From: an archaeon
GTDB lineage: Archaea; Nanobdellota; Nanobdellia; Pacearchaeales; GW2011-AR1
Assembly (NCBI GenBank): GCA_030605415.1
Contig: JAUWIJ010000007.1
Coordinates: 1-51,481 of the forward strand
Reading direction: 5' to 3'
DNA: 51,481 bases
A program made the position numbers and the translations under genes. Positions 7,977-15,455 of the stretch are shown one piece after another. How positions within the stretch are numbered: the first letter of the stretch is position 1; each line of letters begins with the position of its first letter. The notes beneath the pieces were generated by a model. The model worked only from the letters and a program-made list of their open reading frames with translations, was not told the DNA's origin and made no database searches.

Positions 7977-9519
7977 TTTTCGCCTCCAGTTTACAGACCA
8001 AATCTTCTCCCTCTGCGGGACCAGCAGGGTCATGCCCATTTGGGGCACATTTAATCTTCCCGTCAAAATCGATAATCTTAATTTCCCTTGTCTTTAAATT
8101 AAACAACGGCACCTTGCACGGTTCAGGTATATTTCCAACCTTCTCCTCAAATGGCGTCATTGACTGCCAACACGAACTCGCAATCATTAAAATATTATTA
8201 TAATAATCTATCTCTGCCCGATGCTGATCTGCTGTCGCAATAATATCAGGAACGGTCTCAATCGCCATTGGATCTTTATCCCTGCACGGAATATAATCCA
8301 TTAATCCATGAACCGGCGCAAGATGTCTTCGTTTCAATATTTCCTTCACAACCTTCGTTGGCGACCTGTGCCCATATTTTATCCGAATTTCTGACATCTC
8401 ATCGATAAAACGATTAATACTCGCTCCATGATACATTAAAATTTTAAAACCTCCGCGAATCTCAACCATAGCAGGATTCGGAACCAAACATAAATTTTCC
8501 ATCTGATACAAATCAGGTGCCCACTTCTCAGGAATTATAGACTGCGGCTCACCAACCCAAACAGCATCATGCTGCCCCGGACACATCACAATCTGAATAT
8601 CTCCACGAATCTTTCTCAAAATTTCTCCAAGCTTCCGATACTGATTCTTACAACTTTTAATATTCAAAAACTCCTCCTGTCCTAAATAGATACCAACCCC
8701 ATCTATATTATCTCCAGTTAAAAATAAATACTTAACTTTTTTTGCAATCAATTTTTGTCTTTCATCTCCCACCTCTCCATTCAACCATGCCACAAATTTC
8801 AAAAAATTTTTCTCCAAAAACATTTTAGACCCGACATGAAAATCCCCAGAAAATGCAACATACTCATCAAAATCACTATATTTTTCTTTATCTAAATTAG
8901 CATCCGGATAAATAATATCACTCGCAAATAACATTTTATTTGACCCCGAAACCTTAAACGCCACAATATCATCTAACAATAATTCTTTAGCTCGTCTAAA
9001 TAAATCACTATTTTCCTTATTCACCAAAACAATCGAAGAACCGGTCATGTCCTCAATTTCAATTAATAAATTTTTATTTTTCGTTATTCGTTTTTTAGAA
9101 ATTATAGCGATAACCGTCCAAACCCCACTATTAATCCCAATCCTCCGAATCGAACTTAAATTCTCAAAATCCCTCTCTTTTAATATATTTTTTAGTGTTT
9201 CATATCTCGCCCTAAAATATTCAACAAAATCTGCAACACTAATTTTTTTCGAAGAAAAAGTTGAGCTCGACAATAATTTGACATTTTTATTATCTTTTAT
9301 ATTCTCATAATTTTCTATTATTTTTTGTTTATTTTCCAGCGCCTCGCTATATTTATCAAACAATTCTTTCGTAATTATTTTTTCCTTAATTTTTAACTCA
9401 GATAAATTTTCAACAATTTCACACGCCTTAGTTTTTTCCAATCCTGATAAAAATTCCAACATATCTTTATCCAAAAGAAACCCTTTACTTATACATAATT
9501 TTAATATTTCATTTACCAT
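7960..9519 (-). CDS. polB: DNA polymerase D small subunit DP1 (exonuclease-type)
   Basis: Small subunit of PolD, 519 aa: an N-terminal helical part, an OB-fold from about residue 130, and a calcineurin-like phosphoesterase domain from about residue 220. The metal motifs are GDFH (about 225-228), GDN (about 269), GQHD (about 315-318) and YHGAS (about 363). GQHD replaces the common GNHD, and ATADQH (about 429-433) stands where active DP1 proteins have a GHxH motif, so the 3'-5' exonuclease may be weakened. The start at 9519 overlaps the HD-domain gene by 11 bp, and the stop overlaps DP2. Its first six codons are identical to those of the HD gene upstream. Confidence 0.93.
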   Translation of the reverse strand: MVNEILKLCISKGFLLDKDMLEFLSGLEKTKACEIVENLSELKIKEKIITKELFDKYSEALENKQKIIENYENIKDNKNVKLLSSSTFSSKKISVADFVEYFRARYETLKNILKERDFENLSSIRRIGINSGVWTVIAIISKKRITKNKNLLIEIEDMTGSSIVLVNKENSDLFRRAKELLLDDIVAFKVSGSNKMLFASDIIYPDANLDKEKYSDFDEYVAFSGDFHVGSKMFLEKNFLKFVAWLNGEVGDERQKLIAKKVKYLFLTGDNIDGVGIYLGQEEFLNIKSCKNQYRKLGEILRKIRGDIQIVMCPGQHDAVWVGEPQSIIPEKWAPDLYQMENLCLVPNPAMVEIRGGFKILMYHGASINRFIDEMSEIRIKYGHRSPTKVVKEILKRRHLAPVHGLMDYIPCRDKDPMAIETVPDIIATADQHRAEIDYYNNILMIASSCWQSMTPFEEKVGNIPEPCKVPLFNLKTREIKIIDFDGKIKCAPNGHDPAGPAEGEDLVCKLEAKNEKIF

Positions 9520-10093
9520 CTTCTTCACTAAATAATAAAATTATGGCATCATATTTTGGTTTAATTAATTTTTTTGATTCTTCTAATTCAAGCTGATTCC
9601 ACTTATTTTTTAATTTATTTAAAACAGAAATTTTTGCCTCTTCTAAGGATTTTTTTTCGTCTACAAAAACTGTATAAAAATGTCTTGATATATTATTAAA
9701 AGCATCCAAACTATCTGCTTCCGCAATAATTTTTGCTTCAATAAAATTTCGTTCATTTTTATCTTCCTGCGACCCTCTGTGATTCAAAATACATTTCTTT
9801 ACTTTCTTAATTTTATCTTCAGGATAATTTAACTCTCTTAATTTTTCTTCGGCAATTATCGCACCAGTAATATGATGACTTTCCCTTCCATAAATAATAG
9901 AACCAACATCGTGCAACCATGCGACAATCTCAACTATTTCCACATCGGCATCCAATTCTTCTGCTAATTTTTTAGCCAACCTATGCACAGAAACAAAATG
10001 TAATTCATACGCAGTAGGATATTTCGCACCCGGCTTTTTACATTCATCCTCTACAAATTTTCTAATTTCTTCAATTAATATTTCATTTACCAT
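9509..10093 (-). CDS. HD-domain phosphohydrolase
   Basis: A 194-aa protein with the HD metal-site pattern: HRLAKKLAEEL, then WLHDVGS, ESHHITGA, LNHRGS and AEADSLDAF. Such enzymes cleave phosphate esters of nucleotides or other small molecules; the substrate is not evident. It lies between Orc1/Cdc6 and PolD and overlaps DP1 by 11 bp, so it is expressed with the replication genes. A role in nucleotide metabolism would fit, but that is an inference from position. Confidence 0.85.
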   Translation of the reverse strand: MVNEILIEEIRKFVEDECKKPGAKYPTAYELHFVSVHRLAKKLAEELDADVEIVEIVAWLHDVGSIIYGRESHHITGAIIAEEKLRELNYPEDKIKKVKKCILNHRGSQEDKNERNFIEAKIIAEADSLDAFNNISRHFYTVFVDEKKSLEEAKISVLNKLKNKWNQLELEESKKLIKPKYDAIILLFSEEDGK

Positions 10094-10117
10094 CTTAAAA
10101 TTGAGAGACTACAAACT

Positions 10118-10282
10118 TTAGAGTTTTGCTCTCAGTATTTTTATTTTATTTTTTGTAGAGCAACTCTCTTTTCGAACCATTTTTAATGGTACTTTAGAGA
10201 ATTATTTCATATATGAAATAATTCTCTTTTGAGTTATTTTTAATAACTCTTTAGAGTTTTGCTCTCAGTATTTTTATTTTTA
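10118..10282. repeat. Palindrome array between 32-bp direct repeats
   Basis: Two identical 32-bp direct repeats (10118-10149 and 10251-10282, starting CTTTAGAGTTTTGCTCTC) bracket three hairpins: ACCATT-TTT-AATGGT near 10178-10192, a perfect 32-bp palindrome at 10198-10229 centred on CATATATG, and GAGTTATT-TTT-AATAACTC near 10233-10251. The linkers alternate between CTCTTTT and CTTTAGAG. It fills the gap between orc1 and the HD gene. Confidence 0.85.
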
Positions 10283-11494
10283 AATATTCAACGAATCAAT
10301 AATAATCGCTTCAGCTTTATCAATTAAATTCAACGGGATAGATAAATTAATTTCCCGTGTCCTTCCATGTCTACCTTTTGAAATAATTTTAGCATTAATT
10401 AGACCCAACATATCAATTTCAGCCAAAATATCTGAAATCCTTCTTTGTGTTAACACATCGGTCTTTATCTTATTACAAACTTCCTGATAATAATTATAAA
10501 CATCTCCTGTATAAAATCTCTCCAAATTTCCCTCTTTAGCTTTTTTAGCTAATTGTATAATAGAATATAAAACTAATTGAAATTGTTTTGGCTCACCTTC
10601 AATAATATCTAAAATTTTATCTTTTTCCATTTTTATATTTGCCAAATCAATATACTCCTCACTAATCTTTGATTCCTTTGCACGCTCAGATAATTCCCCA
10701 GCAATTCTTAATAAATCCAAAGCCCTCCTCGCATCTCCATGCTCTCTTGCAGCATAAGCCGCACATTTCGCGACAACACCACTATCGACAACGCCATTCT
10801 TAAACGCCTCCTCACAACGCTCATTTAAAATATCTTGTAATTGAATTGCATTATAAGGATGAAAAACAAATTCTTCCTCTCCTAAACTCGACCTTACCCT
10901 TGGATCAATATGCTCCAAAAAAGTCACCTCATTAGAAATTCCAATTAAAGATATCTGTGCCCTATTTAATTCTTGATTTAATCGTGTAAATGAATATAAA
11001 AAACTATCATCTACTTTCTTAATCATCTGATCAATCTCATCAAAAATAAAAACCACCAACTGTTTCTTTTTATCAATTAACTCAATAAATTTTAACCAAA
11101 CCTGATCTGTAGGTAATCCCGTCGGAGGAATATATCCACCCAACTGTTTAATTAACGCCGCCAAAACCCTATATTCCGTATCAGCAACTTTTTTCAACTT
11201 ACAATTTAAATATTTAAATTTAACTTTAGCTCCCAATTCATCAGCTTTTTTAATTAATTCATCTTGAACATACTGAACAGATAAAGTTTTTCCCGTACCT
11301 GTCTTCCCGTAAAGAAATAAATTACTCGGTCTTTCATTTCTTAATATAGGCGCTAAAATTGAAGCAATTGTTTTAATTTGTTTATCACGATGCGGAATAG
11401 ATTCCGGAGTATAACGAACCTGTAAAACACTTTTATTTTTAAATAAACTATTATTCACAGCAGAATTAAAAATATCATTAAGTTCAACTCCCAT
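10280..11494 (-). CDS. cdc6: Orc1/Cdc6 origin-recognition and helicase-loading ATPase
   Basis: AAA+ initiator of 404 aa. Walker A is GKTGTGKT near residue 64 and Walker B is VFIFDEIDQ near residue 149; the arginine-finger region reads DPRVRSSLG. A C-terminal winged helix includes LTQRRISDIL and KGRHGRTREI. It binds origin recognition boxes and loads MCM. The gene reads away from an AT-rich gap with ORB-like motifs (11495-11994), and PolD genes lie downstream, an arrangement known near origins in Euryarchaeota such as Pyrococcus. Only one orc1 gene is seen here. Confidence 0.96.
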   Translation of the reverse strand: MGVELNDIFNSAVNNSLFKNKSVLQVRYTPESIPHRDKQIKTIASILAPILRNERPSNLFLYGKTGTGKTLSVQYVQDELIKKADELGAKVKFKYLNCKLKKVADTEYRVLAALIKQLGGYIPPTGLPTDQVWLKFIELIDKKKQLVVFIFDEIDQMIKKVDDSFLYSFTRLNQELNRAQISLIGISNEVTFLEHIDPRVRSSLGEEEFVFHPYNAIQLQDILNERCEEAFKNGVVDSGVVAKCAAYAAREHGDARRALDLLRIAGELSERAKESKISEEYIDLANIKMEKDKILDIIEGEPKQFQLVLYSIIQLAKKAKEGNLERFYTGDVYNYYQEVCNKIKTDVLTQRRISDILAEIDMLGLINAKIISKGRHGRTREINLSIPLNLIDKAEAIIIDSLNI

Positions 11495-11994
11495 TTTTCA
11501 CCATAAAATAATTTAATATCAAACCTATTTAAATCTTCATATACTCGAACATATATACCAACACCCCTCCTTCTTGTGGAATAATTTTAACAAATAATTT
11601 TAACATTTACCAATAAATTTTTATATTTTTCTTCGATAACTTTAATATTTAATAAAATATCCTCACCCCTTCATTTCCTCTCCAAAAGAAATATAATTTT
11701 ATTTTTTATTCTATATTATATACTACAATATACTATATTAAATTAATAACTATTATAATATATATAATATATAATATATAACTTTATAAATAAAATTCAA
11801 AAACAAAAACAAAAAATCTCCAAAACTTTTATAAAACTTTCCATACGAAACAGTAGGGTGAGACATTAATTTATTTATTTTTCGTCAAAATCAAAATCAA
11901 AATCAAAATCAACTATTTAATTACATTTCTTCACCACTATATATTAATAAAATTATAAAGAAAGATTTATAAATAATTTATATCTAAGTATTTT
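11495..11994. other. Candidate replication origin (oriC)
   Basis: This 500-bp gene-free gap lies between orc1 and a divergent gene. A nearly pure AT tract at 11700-11790 is a likely unwinding element. Three sequences resemble archaeal origin recognition boxes (TTCCA...GAAAC followed by a G-run): 11559-11582 and 11661-11688 on the minus strand and 11838-11863 on the plus strand (TTTCCATACGAAACAG, then TAGGGTG). Their opposite orientation around the AT tract matches known archaeal origins. A four-fold AAAATC tandem lies near 11884-11911. The 11960s hold a TATA box (TTTATAAAT) for the gene at 11995. Confidence 0.65.
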
Positions 11995-12249
11995 ATGGAA
12001 AAGAAACCATTTAAAGCATTATTAGGAAAACAAGTAGTTACAAAGGAAGGTAAAAAATTAGGCGTAGTAAAAGACATAACATTTGAGGCAAGAACAGGAG
12101 AATTAATACATATCGTTTTACGAGACTTAACAACTTACACATCAAACTTATCCCTCGAGAGGACAAAAGACAGAGAAGCATTAATTCCTTATAATGCGGT
12201 AATCGCAGTAGGAGATTTTATAGTAGTGTCGGAAGAAGATTTATTATAA
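11995..12249 (+). CDS. PRC-barrel domain protein
   Basis: This 84-aa single-domain protein starts KPFKALLGKQVVTKEGKKLGVVKDI, the typical PRC-barrel opening, and ends with the strand pair VIAVGDFIVVSEEDLL. Archaeal stand-alone PRC-barrel proteins are common, and several are linked to cell division (CdpB family). A TTTATAAAT box about 27 nt upstream fits a leaderless mRNA. Its exact role is unproven here. Confidence 0.85.
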   Translation: MEKKPFKALLGKQVVTKEGKKLGVVKDITFEARTGELIHIVLRDLTTYTSNLSLERTKDREALIPYNAVIAVGDFIVVSEEDLL

Positions 12250-12396
12250 CAAAGTTTTACACTTCAACAGAAGTGCCTACTGGGTAAACTATTAAAAATT
12301 ATTTATAAAACTTATATAACAAAGTTTTACACTTCAACAGAAGTGCCTACTGGGTAAACTATTAAAAATTATTTATAAAACTTATATAACAAAGTT
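12245..12396 (+). repeat. Tandem 70-bp repeat (two full copies plus a partial one)
   Basis: Two identical 70-bp units (12245-12314 and 12315-12384) are followed by the start of a third. Each holds a CACTTC-AACA-GAAGTG hairpin, CCTACTGGGTA, and a TTTATAAAACTT TATA-like box. The repeat runs from the PRC gene stop to the promoter of the next gene. CCTACTGGGT is shared with the promoter-associated repeats at 21355, 24120 and 25349. Confidence 0.9.
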
Positions 12397-12424
12397 TTAT
12401 AAACTAAATTTATTAAAAATTAAC

Positions 12425-12826
12425 ATGATGAATTTAAAATTAGTCGGTTCAAAATTTACAAAAATAAACGCAGAGAGAAATCCCGAGTTTAATGGTAAAT
12501 TGGAAATAAAAACTAATATTAAAAATATTTCTTTAGAAAATAATAAAGAAACAAAAGACATATTAAAATTACTATATAATTTTGAAATAGATTATAATGA
12601 ATTGGGGAAAATTTCAATAGAAGGAATTTTATTTTTATCAAGCGATTCAAAGACAATTAAAGAATTACTAAAAATTCAAAAAAATAAAAAATACGAATCT
12701 CCAGAATATATTGCAATAACAAATCTAATTATTCAAAAAGCGTCAATTAAAGCTTTTGAATTAGAAGAAGAATTAGGATTACCAATTCATATCAAACTCC
12801 CAACACTTTCTGTTAAAAATCAATAA
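12425..12826 (+). CDS. Conserved hypothetical protein, SecB-like fold possible
   Basis: A 133-aa protein with alternating beta strands (KLEIKTNIKNISL, IDYNELGKISIEGILFL), then helices (IAITNLIIQKASIKAFELEEELGLP) and a proline-rich end (IHIKLPTLSV). This layout resembles a SecB-like family of small archaeal proteins, but I recognise no diagnostic motif. It follows the 70-bp tandem repeats, which supply its likely TATA box. Either the ATG at 12425 or the next codon could be the start. Confidence 0.6.
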   Translation: MMNLKLVGSKFTKINAERNPEFNGKLEIKTNIKNISLENNKETKDILKLLYNFEIDYNELGKISIEGILFLSSDSKTIKELLKIQKNKKYESPEYIAITNLIIQKASIKAFELEEELGLPIHIKLPTLSVKNQ

Positions 12827-12868
12827 TCAACTAATTTAAATACTTTTTCTGTAGTATAATATTAATAA

Positions 12869-12949
12869 GCCCATATCGCATAATGGTATTGCACGCGGCT
12901 CGAACCCGCGGCCTCTCGAGGCATCCCCGTTCGATTCGGGGTATGGGCG
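12869..12949 (+). tRNA. tRNA-Ser (CGA)
   Basis: The acceptor stem pairs GCCCATA with TATGGGC. The anticodon stem CGCGG/CCGCG holds loop CTCGAAC, giving anticodon CGA. A long variable arm (GCCTC/GAGGC) is typical of serine tRNAs, and the T arm is CCCCG-TTCGATT-CGGGG. CCA is not encoded. The 3' end is duplicated downstream (13072-13084 and 13165-13183). Confidence 0.93.
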
Positions 12950-13183
12950 TCTTGTTATAGAATCGAACGTTCGATTTGCCCTCGAAGAGGGTACTTACGA
13001 AGTGTGAACATCTTCGCTTTGAGTAACGACAAAAAAATAAAAATATCGTTACGAAATGCAAAGTGTGAACAGGGGTATGGGCGTATTTGTTTTAGAATCG
13101 AACGGCTTGCCGTTTGCTTGTGAGATTTATCGAGTCAAGCAGCGAGCTTCTTCGAAGTGACGCCGATTCGGGGTGTGGGCGTA
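12950..13183 (+). repeat. tRNA-Ser 3'-end duplications with a structured spacer
   Basis: GGGGTATGGGCGT of the tRNA end (12938-12950) recurs at 13072-13084, and a T-arm-containing copy (GATTCGGGGTGTGGGCGTA) lies at 13165-13183. Each of the first two copies is followed by GAATCGAACG, the reverse complement of the T loop. Before the second copy, 13011-13071 contains a GTAACGA/TCGTTAC hairpin closely related to one after tRNA-Pro at 26222-26284. The layout resembles att-like duplications, but no integrase gene is present. Confidence 0.8.
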
Positions 13184-13203
13184 CAATATATTTATTTTAA
13201 TAA

Positions 13204-14274
13204 TCATGTTTTATCTAGAATTTCTTGTAACTTAATTAAAAATTCATCTGTGTCCACAAAATAATTAGGATAAGCCTTTTTCAAATCATTGGTCGTATCA
13301 GCACCGACAAGAACAACATCATATTCTTTTTGCCCCTGATTTCTTTTTTCAGCCCTTGCATAATCAGATATAGCTCTTTCTTCTTGATTTTCAGTATATC
13401 CACTTATGCTAAGTTTTTCTTGCACAATATCTAATTCTAATAAGAAAAATTGTAATTTCGGTTTTTTCTTAACTGCTTCTTCGAATATCCTAACCGCCTT
13501 TGTCCATCCGTTCATAATTTTAATAACCTGCAATTCTTTTTCTTTTTCTTTAATTCGGAGATACAACTCTTTTTTATCCGTAGGGGTATTGGGAACAGTT
13601 TTAGTGTTTTCCATTATGGCAAATGCCGAACTTACTAGTCTGAAAAAATCCACCCACTCCTTTTGGCCTTCATTAGTTTTAATTGCCTGTCTCGTAAAAA
13701 AATCCACTGTTTCTATGGCGGTTGCCCACAAATGTTGTAGCTTGGATCTTATTTGAACTTCTATCAATAATCCATTATAATCTTTTTTCCTCTCTTTATC
13801 AGATCTATATCGATACACCAAATGAATACTTCTATAACCGTCTTCTTTTGGATGAGTTATATAATCCTTTTCATTTACTCTCTTGTGTTTCAAATCTCCA
13901 CGAAGATAATTTTCTTTATACAGTTTTCTTGCCAATTCAACGTTAGACATAACAACTCTACATCCGGCAATGTCTTGCATTTGAGATAGGTTCATAGTAG
14001 GCCGATTCCCATAATATTTTCTTTGTAGTTTTTTGAGAATAGATGGAAGTCTCTTTAGTCTTTGAACCGACAAAGCATCGTTATCTATTCTCTCCGAAAC
14101 TCGCTTTAGTCTATTTTTAAAAATATGCATAGGGTATTTATGAATAGCCCTCCAATTATCCAAAACTTCAAATGCTCTATCTTTTTCCTCCGTTGAGCTT
14201 TTCTTGTCAATCAGGACTTTCCCAGAAAAATCTACTTTTGATTTGCTATACCCTTTTGATTTTATCCAATTCAT
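13204..14274 (-). CDS. RelA/SpoT-type nucleotide pyrophosphotransferase
   Basis: A 356-aa protein with the RelA/SpoT synthetase core: MQDIAGCRVVMSN, HPKEDGYRSIHLVY and IEVQIRSKLQHLWATAIE correspond to the family motifs for GTP and ATP binding. There is no HD hydrolase, TGS or ACT domain. A helical C-terminal region (about residues 220-356) of unknown role follows. Small stand-alone synthetases make (p)ppGpp or, in the toxSAS branch, modify tRNA 3' ends or nucleotides as toxins. Such genes are uncommon in archaea. It lies next to the tRNA-Ser end duplications. Alarmone synthetase or defence toxin cannot be separated from sequence alone. Confidence 0.85.
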   Translation of the reverse strand: MNWIKSKGYSKSKVDFSGKVLIDKKSSTEEKDRAFEVLDNWRAIHKYPMHIFKNRLKRVSERIDNDALSVQRLKRLPSILKKLQRKYYGNRPTMNLSQMQDIAGCRVVMSNVELARKLYKENYLRGDLKHKRVNEKDYITHPKEDGYRSIHLVYRYRSDKERKKDYNGLLIEVQIRSKLQHLWATAIETVDFFTRQAIKTNEGQKEWVDFFRLVSSAFAIMENTKTVPNTPTDKKELYLRIKEKEKELQVIKIMNGWTKAVRIFEEAVKKKPKLQFFLLELDIVQEKLSISGYTENQEERAISDYARAEKRNQGQKEYDVVLVGADTTNDLKKAYPNYFVDTDEFLIKLQEILDKT

Positions 14275-14302
14275 AATAATAAGCGGTTATTATACTTTAT
14301 AA

Positions 14303-14412
14303 AACTTTGTTTTGCGCGGTCGATTTTAGGAGTAAAATAGGAAATATATAACAATTAAAACTGTTTTGCGCAGTCATCCATAAATTTTGAAAATGGTTTT
14401 GCGCGGTTTGAA
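14303..14412 (+). repeat. Three spaced copies of TTTTGCGCGGT
   Basis: GTTTTGCGCGGTCG (about 14309), GTTTTGCGCAGTCA (about 14362) and GGTTTTGCGCGGTTT (about 14395) repeat upstream of the RelA/SpoT gene and at the broken start of the relE pseudogene. They could be regulator sites or debris from repeated insertion. Confidence 0.6.
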
Positions 14413-14413
14413 T

Positions 14414-14611
14414 TACGATACAAATTTAAAAGACAAGATAGAAAAATTAAAAACTCAGCCGGATTCAGGAAAGCCAATGACTGGGCAGTTGGCAGGACTA
14501 CGAAGTTTAAGGATTGGATTCTATTGAGCAATTTATTCTATCGAACATGAAAAATTATCAATCTTGGTTATTAAGTTGGGGCATCGGAAGAATGTTTATT
14601 AGGATGATGTG
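14414..14611 (+). pseudogene. relE/parE toxin pseudogene
   Basis: Reading from 14414 gives a recognisable RelE C-terminal two-thirds: KDKIEKLKTQPDSGKPMTG, LRSLRIG, AIYSIEHEKLSILVIKLGHRKNVY and DDVRG. It is broken by in-frame TGA at 14525 (probably from CGA) and TAG at 14600 (probably from GAG). No start codon remains; the 5' end runs into the TTTTGCGCGGT repeat. Two point mutations in one frame indicate gradual decay after loss of selection. Confidence 0.8.
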
Positions 14612-14629
14612 AGAGGATGTGAACATTCC

Positions 14630-14956
14630 CTAATTCCACTTAACAGAGTGTTTCGTCGTAAGCATACTAATATTATTTCTCCACCATCCCACTAAAACCA
14701 ATATTCCCGCAATACCTAATCCTAATGCAAGAAGAAATATCCAAACTCCTGCTTCAAATCCAATTAAAGAACCAATTTCTGGAGAAAATCTAAATGTAAA
14801 TAGAGATGCTATAATCAGCAAAATACCCGTAACTAACGGATGCTTTCTTGTAAAAAAACTAACCTTTGATAATTTCGAAGGACTTCTTTTAGGTCTTCTC
14901 TGATGTATGTTATTATGTCTCCGAGGTCTACGAAAATTTCTCCTACCTTTTTTCAT
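14630..14956 (-). CDS. Small membrane protein with basic N-terminus
   Basis: This 108-aa protein has a very basic first third (GRRNFRRPRRHNN...QRRPKRSPS) followed by two hydrophobic helices (VTGILLIIASLFTF and VWIFLLALGLGIAGILVLVGWW). The basic tail should stay in the cytoplasm, perhaps near nucleic acid or the membrane surface. I recognise no family. It sits alone, convergent with the relE remnant. Confidence 0.65.
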   Translation of the reverse strand: MKKGRRNFRRPRRHNNIHQRRPKRSPSKLSKVSFFTRKHPLVTGILLIIASLFTFRFSPEIGSLIGFEAGVWIFLLALGLGIAGILVLVGWWRNNISMLTTKHSVKWN

Positions 14957-15109
14957 AAATAATTATAAGAAAACCACTTTAAAAACTATCCCTCAAAATC
15001 CACCCATCTAACCCCATCATCCACTCAAAAGCCAAGCCACAACGACTCCACTTTCAAAAACAGCAAAGCCAACTAAGACCTCACTATCTCAAAATCTCGA
15101 TTAAGAAAT

Positions 15110-15400
15110 TTATCCGAACAATGAAGCCAAACCTTCAGCCGCTTCAGCTTTTGGTTCTTCTTTCTTTTTCTCTTCTTTCGGTGCTTCTGTTGTTGCTTCT
15201 GCGCCAGCCGCCGGAGCCGCTGCGATAGATGCATTTGCAAGCTTGTCCGCAATATCCACACCACTCAAAGACGCAACCATTACCTTAACCTTAGCCTCAT
15301 CGACTTCAGCCCCAGTAGCGGAAATAACTGCCTTTAAGTTATCTTCGTTGATGTCCTTCCCTAGCTTGTGCAACAAAAGTGCCGCATATGTATATTCCAT
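15110..15400 (-). CDS. rpl12: Ribosomal protein P1 (archaeal L12)
   Basis: A 96-aa stalk protein: helical dimerisation domain [15 protein letters not shown]...[13 protein letters not shown], an Ala-rich hinge, a Lys/Glu-rich linker and the conserved factor-binding tail GLASLFG. P1 dimers bind P0 and recruit aIF5B, aEF1A and aEF2. It is the last gene of the L1-receiver-P0-P1 operon, 55 bp after P0. Confidence 0.97.
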   Translation of the reverse strand: MEYTYAALLLHKLGKDINEDNLKAVISATGAEVDEAKVKVMVASLSGVDIADKLANASIAAAPAAGAEATTEAPKEEKKKEEPKAEAAEGLASLFG

Positions 15401-15455
15401 TTTTTATTTTTGTGTCAAAATAAAAACATGATAAATGTTTTCATTTAACTTTTTC

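Noticed and set aside
12950..13200. Ordinary integrated genomic island at tRNA-Ser
   Set aside because: Only about 130 bp separate the repeated ends and no integrase or other coding sequence lies between them.
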